The notes beneath the pieces were generated by a model. It was given only the letters and a program-made list of their open reading frames with translations, was not told the origin of the DNA and searched no databases. A program made the position numbers and the translations under genes. Positions 11,986-23,422 of a stretch of DNA of 64,000 nucleotides are shown piece by piece; within the stretch, counting starts at the first letter, position 1; every line of letters begins with the position of its first letter. Source of the stretch: Tamarix chinensis (taxonomy: Eukaryota; Streptophyta; Magnoliopsida; Caryophyllales; Tamaricaceae); the NCBI GenBank assembly GCA_030549775.1, contig CM060175.1, forward strand, positions 2,604,564-2,668,563, written 5' to 3'.

Positions 11986-12327
11986 TCACTCCATACAAAT
12001 TTGGCGATAGCAAACTCCATCAACCCGATTGAACATCAAATTGTCCCTAGCTTCGGAAGGGAAAATGTCGTAAAATTCCACATCAAAATCAAGGCGATGA
12101 TAGCCACTCCTAAGATCAATATTTGAGAATACATTTGCATTATGCAACGCATCTAACATGTCATCCAGCCTTGGCATTGGAAATATGTACTTGATTGTGA
12201 TGTTGTTGATTACTCTCAAATCAATACACATCCTCCACGTACCATCCTTTTTAGGCACTAACAAAGTTGAAACACCGTATGGACTCATACTCTCCCAAAT
12301 ATAGCCTTGATCCAACAACTTTTCCAC
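11986..12327 (-). pseudogene. Ty3/gypsy reverse transcriptase N-terminal half
   Basis: The 113-codon minus frame contains [20 protein letters not shown], then [17 protein letters not shown] and [13 protein letters not shown], which are the canonical RT fingers and palm motifs of plant Ty3/gypsy elements. It then loses homology ([12 protein letters not shown]), marking a frameshift or rearrangement. The frame is preceded by a protease-RT linker. Confidence 0.85.
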
Positions 12328-12790
12328 TTGTCTTTATAGATCCTTAGCCTAGCATGCTCAATACCTCTCAAAGGAGGTAGCCCATTTGGCAACTCATCCA
12401 AACAAACATCGGCATCCTCTCTCAACATTTCTTACAATTTTGGACCTATGTTAGCATTTTCCCCATGATGGACCTCCTTTATTACTAATGCATAGCATAT
12501 CTTCTCATCTTTGATAGCTTCAATCATCACACACTCCTTAAGGATCAACAACTCCATGCTACTATTCTTTCTTCCCCTCTTACACTCAAAATATTCCTCC
12601 TTTTTTCCTTAGAACTGAATCCTCCCCATCTAGATTAGGATTTAGCCTAAACTTATTTTGGCCCTTGCACACCACATACTCATTAAGGACCCCATCATGC
12701 ACAATCTTCCTATTAAATTTCCAGGGCCTCCCTAATAAAATGTGACAAGCATCCATATGTAGAATATCACATAAAGCATCATCAAAATAA
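12328..12790 (-). pseudogene. Ty3/gypsy protease tail and protease-RT linker
   Basis: Minus-strand reading from about 12785 gives DDALCDILHMDACHILLGRP, the end of the aspartic protease region. It continues through NRKIVHDGVLNEYVV and then ELPNGLPPLRGIEHARL, the linker that normally precedes RT. One stop falls within the linker. The start coincides with the inverted junction at 12788-12832. Confidence 0.7.
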
Positions 12791-12832
12791 TTTCTAATTC
12801 TTGAGTGTTTTCTCTTGCATTAGGTAGCTATG
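12788..12832. other. Inverted junction between two gypsy pol copies
   Basis: On each side two diverged copies of the same element begin in opposite directions at almost the same protease residue (DDALCDI on minus, DDVFCDL on plus). The roughly 40-bp spacer contains AATTCTTGAGTGTTTTCTCT, which closely matches the pol 3'-end sequence of the minus copy at about 10472-10492. Confidence 0.55.
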
Positions 12833-14007
12833 TTGATGATGTCTTTTGTGATCTATTACAAATAGATGCATACCACATATTGTTGGGAAGGCCATGGACT
12901 TTTTATAGGAAAATATATCATGATGGTCTCCTTCATGAATATATGGTATGAAAATGTAGAAATAAATACATGTTGAAGCCCTTACCATGTGATGAATGAG
13001 AGGTAAAAGGGGGACTTTGGTTTGAAAGCCTCTTGTTACAATAATAATCTATGATTGAAGAAATCAAAGAAGAAGGTGTTTGCTATGTTTTGGTTGTGAA
13101 GGAGTCATATTACAAAAACAAAAACAACCATTATTTGAGGCTCTAAAAACCTTCTCAAGAGTTTGAATATGTTTTTCCTCAAGACCTACCACTAGAATTT
13201 TCACCATTAAGAGATATTGAACATGATATTCATTTTTTGCTTAGGGTTACTTTTCTAAATAAATATTCTCGTAGATGTAACCTTGAGGAGTTAAATGAGG
13301 CTCAAAGGAAAATTCAAGAGGTTATGGAGAAGGGGTTTGTAAAAGAAAGTATGAGTCTTTATTGTGTACCTACTTTGATTATTCTTAAGAAGAATGAAAC
13401 ATGAAAGATATGCATAACCTTAAGGGCTATGAATAAAATTACCATTAGTTATAGGTTTCCAATTCCTATACTTGATGATATATTAGATGGACTCTATGGA
13501 TCTAGGGTTATATCTAAAATTAACTTAAGGACTAGGTATCATCAAATTAGGATAAGGGAATGCGACAAATGGAATGTGGCTTTTAATACCAAATATGGAA
13601 TTAATGAATGATTTATGATGCCATTTGATATTTTTAATATACCCATTTCTTTCGTGCATTTGATGAATAAATTTCTATGACCTATCCTTTGTGATTTTGT
13701 GATCATTTACCTTGAAGATGTTTTGTTTTATAGGTAGGGTGAAGAAAAGTATCTTATTCATTTGAGAAAACTTTGTGATAAATTAAGGGAAGTAAAGCTT
13801 TATGGCTAGTTTGATGGGTGTAGTCTTATGATTCTCAATGTGATATTTTTTGACTATATTGTTAGTGGGGGTTGGTGTAAAGGTTGATCCATGAAAAGTG
13901 GATGAAATTGATACATGGTCAAGACCTACTAATGGGTAAGAACTAAAGAGCTTTCATGGTTTAGCATCCTTCTATAGAAGACTACTCAAATACTTCTCAG
14001 CCATTAC
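12829..14007 (+). pseudogene. Ty3/gypsy pol (protease tail, RT), plus copy, left part
   Basis: The plus frame reads DDVFCDLLQIDAYHILLGRP, then SPLRDIEHDI, FPIPILDDILDGLYGSRVIS and KINLRTRYHQIRI. It continues through a YLED variant of the YLDD active site, KLREVKLYG, and FHGLASFYRRLLKYFSAIT at 13990-14005. There are several in-frame stops. It stops abruptly at the ATTAC target site where the unit at 14008 is inserted; the continuation lies at 22884. Confidence 0.85.
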
Positions 14008-14499
14008 TGTAATACCCTCAAAATTCACTACCGAAAAATTTTATTTTATTAAAAGATACAATGGAAGCAAAGAAATCAAAAACATAAATTTTAGGGATAT
14101 TACCGCCATGATTAGCATAAGCCTAACTCCCGGCCAGTCTCATACTGACCACAAGGCTAAAGAAGAATTATGGTAAACCATTAATCAAATTTAAAATAAG
14201 AATTTATAGAAGAACTAGAAAGTTCATAATACAAAAATTAGAGGGTGTATAAAAAGAGTTTACAATCCAAAGGAGCGTATAATTAAAGTTCCTAAAGGGA
14301 CAAAAGGTATAGTACAATAAAACAAACCTGAAGTAAACCAATACAAGGTAAATAAATGGTAAAAGAGAATCCAACCAAGTAGCTCTCGGTCCCCAAGCTA
14401 AGTCCAAGCGCAGCTCTCAGCCCCGCCTGATGCCTTATAAGCAACGTAGATGACATCTCCTACCTGCACCAATTCAGAAGGCCCCTCTGCTTATGGGAA

Positions 14500-14550
14500 T
14501 GAGTAGCACCCATAAAACGGGTGGTCACTATGCTACGTACTGAGTAAGAT
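14500..14550 (-). repeat. Paired stem-loop block of unit A
   Basis: CACCCATAAAACGGGTG gives a 5-bp CACCC/GGGTG stem. It is followed directly by a decayed copy of the second stem-loop (GGTCACTATGCTACGTACTG). The block lies about 0.5 kb from the TGTAATACCC end, the same place as in units C, J and B. Confidence 0.6.
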
Positions 14551-14724
14551 AACAATGCATCTAAGGCCAAACACACAAGGCCATATAACACAAGCATGAT
14601 CATATAGATATCATACAAACAATACAGATAATAAAGGTCGAGCTATAGTCTGAATAAACTGATTCTTTAAATCTCTTATCAATACTCATTTCACACCATG
14701 CTTATTATCAATCCATACGAGTGG

Positions 14725-15025
14725 AGGAACTCCACTATTATAATTAGTGGACCAGAAACTTACAATGCTCCTAACCACTATTATTGTCGGTGGATCGGTC
14801 TCTAGGGCAAAGTGATCTTCGCCACTATTATTTGCTGGTAGACTGGTCTAGCCCCTACTCTCATGGTATTTCGCTGTAAATACTTACTGTCTTTCCCATG
14901 TCTTATCATAATTATGTTTTGTATGTTGAGCATGGAATCCCCCACTATTATAGCCGGTGGATCAAAAATATGTAGGGCAGAACGCTCTTGGCCACTATTA
15001 TTTACCTGTGGACCAGTCTGGGCCC
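14725..15025 (-). repeat. Hairpin-repeat array in unit A
   Basis: Five units near 14731, 14776, 14819, 14940 and 14989 match CCACTATTATNNNCGGTGG (the fourth reads CCACTATTATAGCCGGTGG exactly). They form a block of three and a block of two with a CTGTAAATACTTACTGTC spacer between, matching the array in unit D. Confidence 0.8.
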
Positions 15026-16489
15026 GATTCATCAATCTTCCTCTTTAAATGGTTAGTATCTTATTTATGTCTTATTTGATATACCTTCACCCTAGACATG
15101 CATGTCACAATCCATCTACTATTATTCTCCCAAGAGGGCCAGTCCCATATCTTGAGACTTCTACACCTCCTAACATACCCCGACATCTTTTTCCTTTTCT
15201 ACTTATCATGAATACCCAACTCTTAAGTGTGTGGGCCAAGGCCCACCACCTGATGCCATCTAATTCTACTCATTGCCATCCTCTAGGGTTTTCCCTAAAA
15301 CCCTAATTGGACCTATGTGACCTATCCTTCCTCTGTCTCACACAACCAAAGTTCCTTTACCACCCCACACATCACCTCACTTAGATTAAACCCCAAACTA
15401 TTCCACTTTACTTCCTAATTACACATGTGACCATAAAACCCTATTTAGCCAGTCCAAACCCAAGTACCTCTCTTTCCCATATGCTCCTCTCTCCATTACT
15501 CACCTACCATCCTTTCTTTCCCTCGACACCCATACTCCCCCTACATATGATATTCTTCCACTTTTATCCCATATTCCACTCACCCTCAATTATTTTTACT
15601 TTCTTGATCGCCTCGAATTATAGTTTTTCCCCCAAACCCTAGCCAGGTTTCTTATGCACCTTTATACCAACCTACGTACTATTTTTCATCTAAAGTCTCC
15701 AATCACTCCAACAACTCTTCCCTTACCTTACTTACGCCCCAAGACAATTTTTCTCACATAAGGATCGTTCCCATGCAAACTCCTTCCATCCCATGCAAAC
15801 CCTAGAATTCCCCATGCAAAATTCACTCCACTTTTTTATTTTATCCATATTGTACTTTTATTTGTCCCCTCATGGATCATGAGGTAATTAAATCAATCTC
15901 ATATCCCTTTAGTCAACTCACTTCCCCTTTTTTCCTTTTCATTCTTTCACCCCATATCACATTATTAAAACCTCCTAGCATGCATGTCCTAGAGGGTCAT
16001 ATCATACAACACCACAAGTGCATCATATATATCATTATACGCATGCCATAAGGAAGTCACATAAGCATATTTCAACTCCAAGCTGCGCTACAAGTAAATA
16101 GACATAATAATAATAAAGTACACAAGCATATCATAGCACATGGCATACAAGGCACATAACACACACATAGCTAGTATTAGCTATATCCTTACCTAATACT
16201 ACACCGGTATTAGAGCACGCTCCTATGCCTCCTTAGGGTTTTGACTTGATTCACCTATGAAAGGAAAACGCTATGGGTTAGTTCCCTCTTACCAAAATTA
16301 CCATTATTTCCTACTTTACCCTTATCATAACCTAAAATAGGGTTACTAATATTAATAGTAGTTTTATAAGTAAGAGTAGGTTTATTATTCTTAAGGTAGC
16401 TAATCATGTTACTACTAGTCAAAATAGGTCTTAGGAGGTTCAAAGGTTCATGTTAAAGTATTAATAGTAATATTTATATTATTCAAGAT

Positions 16490-16692
16490 AATAGCTTTAA
16501 TATTACTAATAATAATAATAGTATTAGTAGTTGTAGTTGTAGTGATAATACTAATAACTACCAAAATCTTAGTAATAATAATAATGATATTAGTAATCCT
16601 AAAGTAGTAACAATAATGATAATAATATTAATAATAATGCTAGTTGTGATAGTAATGATAGTGATATAGGTAATATTAACAATAATGACAAG

Positions 16693-16728
<36 letters not shown>

Positions 16729-16956
16729 GTAATAATAATGATGATGTTAAGAATAATAATAATAATCGAAATGGTCATAATAAGATAAGGGTTTGAATAT
16801 TTAAAATAACAATAATAGTGATAATATGCTAAAGTTAGCATTAATAATAATAATAATAATAATAATAGTAATAATAATAATAATAATAATAATACTAGTA
16901 CTAGTACTAGTACTAGTAGTAGTAGTATTCCGAAGTTAGATTTAATAATTATAATG

Positions 16957-16995
<39 letters not shown>

Positions 16996-17030
16996 TTAAT
17001 ACTAATAAAAATTATTAACACTTTCATAAA
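16490..17030 (-). repeat. Trinucleotide microsatellite field (TAA/GTA) in unit A
   Basis: Mixed runs of AAT/TAA, AGT and GAT units over about 540 bp, including near-perfect (TAA)n at 16845-16890 and 16960-16995 and a CTAGTACTAGTACTAGTA run near 16890-16920. Minus-strand open frames of poly-Ile and poly-Leu are artefacts. Confidence 0.85.
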
Positions 17031-17039
17031 TAAGGTTTA

Positions 17040-17709
17040 AGGGTTGTAGAGGTTAGGGTACCACCTAGGGGTGGTGGTGACCAATCGGCACCAATGGGGG
17101 TGAAGGGAGAAGAGAGGGTGGAAAATTGGCTGCTTAGGATAAAAGAGGGGAAATGAGAGAGTGATTGAGGTGGTGGTGGATGCCTTAGGTTGAGAGGGAT
17201 AGAATGGTGGTGGTGGTGTAGCTAAAGGGGTGGTGCAGATTGCGGTGGGTGTGGTGGCCAAAGGTGGTGGAGAGGGAGAAGGGAGAAGGAGAGGGAGGCA
17301 GGGGGAAAGAAAGTTATAGGATAGGAAAGTAGAGGAGGTTCTACTAGTTGTTTTGGAGGGTAGTGAGAGTGGTGGTTGAGGCGGAAACGGTGGTGGACGA
17401 CGGCGCGATGGGCAGCGGTGGGTGAGAAGGGGTTGATCGAGGAGCTAACTTTGCACAGCCAAGGCGGCTCATGTAGGAAGAATCAAGGGTGGTGAGTGGT
17501 GTAGTTTAGTGGAGGGTGGTGTAGGGAGTGGTTTGGGAGGTGGTTCGGCGGCGGTGCTGGGTGGTAGTGATAGGGTGGTCATCTAAACTCATGATGGCAT
17601 GACAAAGGGGCAAATTTTTGGGTAGGAAAAAAAAGCCAAAATGGGGGATGGTTATGGGGTATTTATAGGCCATTGAAGGGGGAAAACGATAAAGGGGGAA
17701 GAGGGCAAG
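17040..17709 (+). repeat. Purine-rich tract of unit A
   Basis: G/A/T-rich GGTGG and GGGAGAAGGG sequence, starting with AGGTTAGGGTACCACCTAGG. A similar entry sequence (GGGTTAGGGCACAACCTAGT) opens the tract in unit C at 35206, which shows the two units are homologous. No gene is supported. Confidence 0.65.
17660..17667 (-). promoter_or_regulatory. TATA-like block of unit A
   Basis: TATTTATA on plus, that is TATAAATA on minus, next to GGCCATTG (CAAT on minus). With the nested unit removed it is about 821 bp from the 22878 end, close to its position in units C (848), J (847) and B (905). Probable U3 promoter; inferred from conservation. Confidence 0.55.
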
Positions 17710-18019
17710 AGAGGTGAAATGCCCCAAAAATATTTATTTTAAGAAAGATAATTAAATAAGGATTTATTAGGGAATTAATTTAATTAATTATTTTATTTGG
17801 AATAGGGAGGGTATATTTAGGGCAAATTAAGAAGGAATTTATAAATATTTTTATAAGGGAAATTTTGGTACTTTTTGTTAATTAAAAAGGAATTTAGGAA
17901 AAATCTTTTAAAAACCCTAAATTAGCCAAAAAGGAAATTTAATATTATTTTATTTAAATATTTTTATTTTAAATATCCAGAATATTCTAATTAATTTATT
18001 TGACCCCAACCTACTTAAA

Positions 18020-19250
18020 ATTTTCTTTTCTCTTTTTCCTTCTTCCTTTTTCTTCCTTTTCTTTCTTTTTCTTATGTTTTCTTTCTTTTCTTTATTCTTC
18101 TCGATTGGGTCTGTGGCGTGGCCCAATCCTTTTTCTTTCTTCTCTCCTTCTGCGGCCCAGCGTCGTTTCCTTTCTCCCTTCCTGTGGCAGCCAAACATTG
18201 TGTGTCGTGGCTTTCTTCCCTAGAATGCCGCGTTCCATTTAAGTCCTTATAACCATTGCCAACTGGCCTAGTTCTTCTTCCTTTTCTTTTCTTTCTTTTT
18301 CCACTGGCCGCCCAGTTCACCTCCTTCTTCCTCCTTCCTCCTCCGTCGTCGACTTGCACCTTCAAAGCTCTAAAAATGGTGCCACCGGCCACGTGTGACT
18401 TGACCGGCCGTTTCCTCTCTCTTTCTCTTCCCCTTGACTCGTAGTTTAGCATGGTCTAACCCGTTTTCCTTTTATCCCGCTCGAAGTCTCCTTTTTCCTT
18501 CACTAAAGGTCGAATACGACCTAAATTTGTGCCGGCCAATTAACGCCGCCGGCTACCCCAAACCCTACATACATTGCCCTCCTGCTAACCTCCAGAACCC
18601 TACCATTCCCTCTAAAATCTATAAATATCCTTTGATTGGTTGTTTTCGAAAAATTTTCCCCGAAACCCTAAGAGCCTACCCTATGCACCACCGTGACTTT
18701 AAACGATCTTTCCTCCGTTGTCAGCCAAATTTGCCACCACCTCTGCCTACAAAAATCTTCCCTGCACTGCCCTCTAACTAACTGAGCCACCCATTTCCCT
18801 CAATTCTTCTCGCATGAGCCACCACAACCATGCGAAGATCCTTACCCATCAAACCAAAATTTTACCCCTGCAACCCCTCGAGCCACCACATCCGCCATTT
18901 CTACTGCCTTCTGCACCATCCAAAAGTTGCTACTAATCCTCCTCTACCTAGCCATAACCTTCTTTTCTCCTTTCTCCTTCTCCTCCCCTCTTTTTCTTCA
19001 TCTCTTCCTTTCGGCCACCACCTCTACCGCCGTGCGCTGCCACCACTTGCTGCGCAACCACCCTCACTTTACTCCTCTTAGCTTAGGCTACCACTAGCAC
19101 CTCAACCTTCACCCTTATTCTCCATCTATTCTTCTCAAACCCTAACTTTTTCCCTTCTAACTCTCTTTTCCAGCCACCGCCGCCGCCGTCGTGCACCACT
19201 ACTAGTGCCACCTATCTCTGCCGACTCAAGGTGAAACCCTAGACCCTTTC
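18020..19250 (+). repeat. Pyrimidine-rich tract of unit B
   Basis: Long CTTTTC, CCTTCC and CCACC sequence, giving open frames on both strands rich in Ser, Pro, Phe and Leu (plus) or Lys, Arg and Glu (minus). No domain or good start context was found. It is the complement of the purine tract in minus-oriented units. Confidence 0.6.
18620..18627 (+). promoter_or_regulatory. TATA box-like TATAAATA of unit B
   Basis: TATAAATA lies 905 bp from the TGAAATGCCCC end, with an ATTGG about 8 bp downstream rather than upstream. The location matches the TATA-like block of the related units, supporting a U3 promoter of a very long LTR. Transcription was not tested. Confidence 0.55.
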
Positions 19251-19319
19251 AGCCCTTCTCCCCTATCTATTTAAATTTATTATGTTTTTATTCCAAATTT
19301 CAATATTTATTCGATTATA

Positions 19320-19960
<641 letters not shown>

Positions 19961-20468
19961 GGTGAAGGGTAAAAACCCTTATATCACCATCCGTTTTAAG
20001 TTACATTGATATTATTATTAGTATTTTAGTAGTATTTTGTATAGTTATTATTAGTATAGTATTGTTTTAATCAAAAATAAAGTATTAGGGTAAGTTAGTA
20101 AATAATAGTATTTTTAGGAGAGAACCTAATTCTAGTTTTTCCACCATAATAGGTGAGCCCAGTCAAAGCCCTCAAGAGGTATAGGAGTGTGCGCTAAGAC
20201 TGGTGACATTTTAGGTAAGGGAGTACTAAGGCCGTTTGTATATTATGTATTTTATATGCCATGCATGCCATGTGATGCGAATTATAATGTATTTTATGTG
20301 TTTTTGTATATCTATCATATGTGCAGCATGACATGGAGTTAGGGTAAGATCATGCATTAAATTGTGGCATGAATATTATATGTATGAATTGTGATATTAT
20401 TGTGGTATGATGTGGTCCAGAGGACATGCATGATAGGGTTGTAAATTAATGATGGGGAGAGTAATATT

Positions 20469-20880
20469 GTGGTATTAGGGTTTACATGGTGGAGTTATGG
20501 TTTGAATGGTGGTATTAGGGTTTGCATGCCGATATTAGGGTTTTGCATGGTGGTATTAGGGCTTCCATGGTGGAGTTATAGGTTGTATGGTAGTATTAGG
20601 GTTTGCATGGTGGTGTTAGGGTTTCCATGGTGGAGTTATGGGTTGCATGGTGGTATTAGGGTTTGCATGGTGGTGTTAAGGTTTCGCATTGAGGTATTAG
20701 GGTTTGCATGGTGAGGTTACGGTTTGCATGGTGGTATTACGGTTTGCATGGTGTTAGGTTTTGCATGGGAGATAATGATTGCATGGGAGTTAAGGTTTTG
20801 CATGGGAGATAATGATTGCATGGGAGTTAGGGTTTTACATGGGAGATAATGTTTGCATTGGAGTTAAGGTTTGTTATGGT
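20469..20880 (+). repeat. TTAGGGTTTGCATGGTGG minisatellite in unit B
   Basis: Around 16 degenerate units of roughly 24-30 bp built on GCATGGTGGTATTAGGGTTT, drifting rightwards into GCATGGGAGATAATGATT. The open frame across it (tryptophan-rich) is a repeat artefact. It holds TTAGGGTTT words but not a regular 7-bp telomere array. Confidence 0.8.
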
Positions 20881-20994
20881 TACCATGGTTGGTGTGGTTA
20901 ACTAGGGTTGGAGGTTGAGAATAGTAGAAGTTAGTCATGCATGTCTGGGTGAAAGCTTCTGAATAAGATACTTAAAATATTAATCATGTAAAGT

Positions 20995-21330
20995 GAAAGA
21001 TATTGAGTCGGGCCCATACCGATCTACCGGCATAATAGTGGCCAGGTACTGCAGTATTTCGGAGACTGATCCACCAGCGTATAATAGTGGTAAGGTATGT
21101 TAGCCTAAGGGGCCGATCCACCGGCTATAATAGTGGGGGATCCCGAGCTCAATAAATCAAACCCTATAGTTTTCTAAGACATAAAAGACACTAATACTTA
21201 CAGTGGAACACCGTACGAGAAGGGGCCTGACCGATCCATTAGCATAGAATAGTGGTAGGATATGTTACTCTAGTAACTAATCCACCGGCTAAAATAATGG
21301 TTAGGCGCCGGAGTGCCCTGGAGACCGATC
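20995..21330 (+). repeat. Hairpin-repeat array in unit B
   Basis: Inverse-complement units near 21020, 21065, 21115, 21232 and 21278, for example GATCCACCGGCTATAATAGT followed by GG. Two blocks are separated by a spacer containing ACACTAATACTTACAGTGGA, the complement of the CTGTAAGT...TAGTAT spacer of the other copies. Confidence 0.8.
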
Positions 21331-21477
21331 CGGTTCCTGTACTCATGTGGACTTGATAAAGAATATGGTGTGAATTGACTTCCGATAAAAGATTTATTAA
21401 ATAATTAATTTGGACTTCTTGGGCCTTTATGTGTGGGCTTGATCATTTATAAGTTGTTAATACTCTGCTTGACTTTA

Positions 21478-21507
21478 TATGTGTGTGTGTGTGTGTGTGT
21501 GTGTGGG
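21478..21507. repeat. (TG)n microsatellite
   Basis: About 14 TG units in unit B, close to the start of the stem-loop block. Confidence 0.9.
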
Positions 21508-21574
21508 TTTGAAATTGTAAGTTGAATATTATTCTGCATGATTTTATGTGTTTGTGTGTTGGCCGTAGTGCTCG

Positions 21575-21640
21575 ATTACCTTACTTAGTATGTAGCGTAT
21601 TGATCACCCATTTCATGGGTGCCGCTCATTCCCATGAGTA
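21575..21640 (+). repeat. Paired stem-loop block of unit B
   Basis: CACCCATTTCATGGGTG forms a perfect 7-bp stem with a 3-nt loop. The longer stem relative to other copies involves matched changes on both arms. The preceding AGTATGTAGCGTATTG is a partly decayed second stem-loop. Confidence 0.65.
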
Positions 21641-22104
21641 GAAGGAACGTCTAACGTGTTGCGGGTAGGAGATGCCTATTTTGATGCTATTGATGTCTAA
21701 GGGATATCAGGTGGGGCTGAGTGATGATTGGGCTGAATTCAATGTCCTAGGAGTGGCGTGGCCGGTTTTTCCATTGAGATTATTATTCCTATTATCTTTT
21801 AATTATGTTTGAGCTTTTAGAAACAATTTTATTATTGTTGCTATTTTTCTTCTCTGAAAAACAATAGCTAGTATTTTGAATTATGTAAAGACTTATGCGT
21901 ACTCTAATTTCTGTATTTATGAACTTGGATTATTTAATAATGTTATGAGCAGTTTTTCTTAGCCTTAGCACTTGGTACTAGAATGATAGGAATGAACCGG
22001 TTTGGTACTAAGTGTGGTGGTAGCATCCCTAGAATTTACAGTTTTTAATTTATAAGTCTTGTTTTTTTAAAAAAAATGTGTAAATTTTGGGGTGTTACAA
22101 GAGG

Positions 22105-22878
22105 GGCATGCATGATAAGTTGTCGGCCGACGACGATAGGCCGGTATAGGCCTACAAAGTTGCAGGTCTTGTTGGGTTGGGGGAGAAGAAAAGGAAGGGG
22201 GAAAGGAATTTACGAGGAAGAGAAGGGAGGTGGAAGGTTGGTGTGCGTGGTGTTGCAGGTGCCACATGCCTGAACGGGGAAGGAGATGGGAAGAAGAAGA
22301 GTCGGGGAAGAAGAAGGAAGAAGAAAAGGTGTGGACTAGCTAACCCAGAGGAAAATAAAGAAAGAAAAAGAGAGGGAGTCGGGCGGCTCACGATGGACAG
22401 AGAAGGAAAAGAAAAAAAACCAACTTGGGCCGCGAGGGGAAGATAAAAGAGGGAGGAAGGTTTGGGCTACGGGGGAGACTGGCCCAAATTGGGGAAGAAG
22501 AGAAAGAAGAAGAAAAGGAGAAGGAAAGAAAAAAGAAGGAGAAAAAGGAAAAGGGAAAAAGGGAAAAAGAAAAAATAGACGAGTTAGGGTATTTAGAAAA
22601 TTTTGGTATTTTTGAATATTTAAAATAATAATATTTTAATAAAATAATAAATAAATTCCCTTTTTATATTAATTTAGGATATTTTGAATAATTTTTCCTT
22701 AATTCCATTTTAATTAGCAAAACACCCTAATTTTTCTTAATTAAATTATTTATTATTTTTCTCTTGATTTTGCCTTAATTACTTCCTCTTATGTTAATAA
22801 AATAGTTCATTTAATTTATTTCCCTAATAGATTCTTATTTTTCCATAATTCCCTAAATTAGGGTTTTGGGGTATTTTA
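22105..22878 (-). repeat. Distal part of unit A (purine tract and AT-rich end)
   Basis: A purine-rich segment (22177-22580) followed by an AT-rich tail ending TTAGGGTTTTGGGGTATTTT, nearly the same as the end of unit C (36668-36685). Lys/Glu/Arg-rich open frames are composition artefacts. Confidence 0.7.
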
Positions 22879-22883
22879 ATTAC

Positions 22884-23422
22884 CACATTAGTTATGTATC
22901 CCATGAAGAAAGGGGAATTAAAATAAAATGAATCCACTAGTCAAAATTTTGAGGAGTTGAATGATAAGGTTTCTAATTCAACATCATTATCTTTACCTAA
23001 CTTTGATAAACTCTTTGCTGTTACATGTGATGCTAGTGGCGAAGGAGTTAGGGGTACTTTCACAAAAAGAAGAAGCCAAAATCTTTCTATTGAAAAACAT
23101 TTAGTGGTGCTAAGCACAATTATTCAACATATCATAAAGATTTTTATGCTATCAAAAGGTTTTTAGAGCCATGGAGTTATTGTCTTAGGCCTAAACCATT
23201 TGTTCTTCATTAGGATTATGAGAGTTTAAGGTACTTACATGGACAAAACAGGGTGACTCGTTGACATACTAAGTGGATAAGCTTTTTCTAATATTGTTTG
23301 TTTCTATTAAGCACCTATATGGCAAATATAATGTACTAGTCAATGAAATTTCAAGAAGGCCTATGATACTTATGCTTATGGATGCCAACTTGCAAGGGTT
23401 TGAAATGATAAAGAAGTTATAC
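22884..23422 (+). pseudogene. Ty3/gypsy pol, plus copy, right part (RNase H and linker)
   Basis: Continues the frame interrupted at 14007: MKKGELK, then FEELNDKVSNSTSLSLPNFD, VTCDASGEGVRGTF (RNase H), YCLRPKPFVLH-like and YLHGQ, ending with ISRRPMILMLM and GFEMIKKLY. There are multiple stops and frame changes. The 23423 element is inserted right after it. Confidence 0.8.

Noticed and set aside
16599..17027. 142-codon minus frame of Ile/Leu/Thr runs
   Set aside because: Entirely trinucleotide microsatellite; no real protein composition.
18000..19081. Several overlapping frames on both strands
   Set aside because: Pyrimidine-rich LTR tract of unit B; same place in unit J shows unrelated frames.
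20469..20880. CRISPR-like or telomeric array
   Set aside because: Units are contiguous without unique spacers, and TTAGGGTTT is embedded in longer 24-30 bp units.
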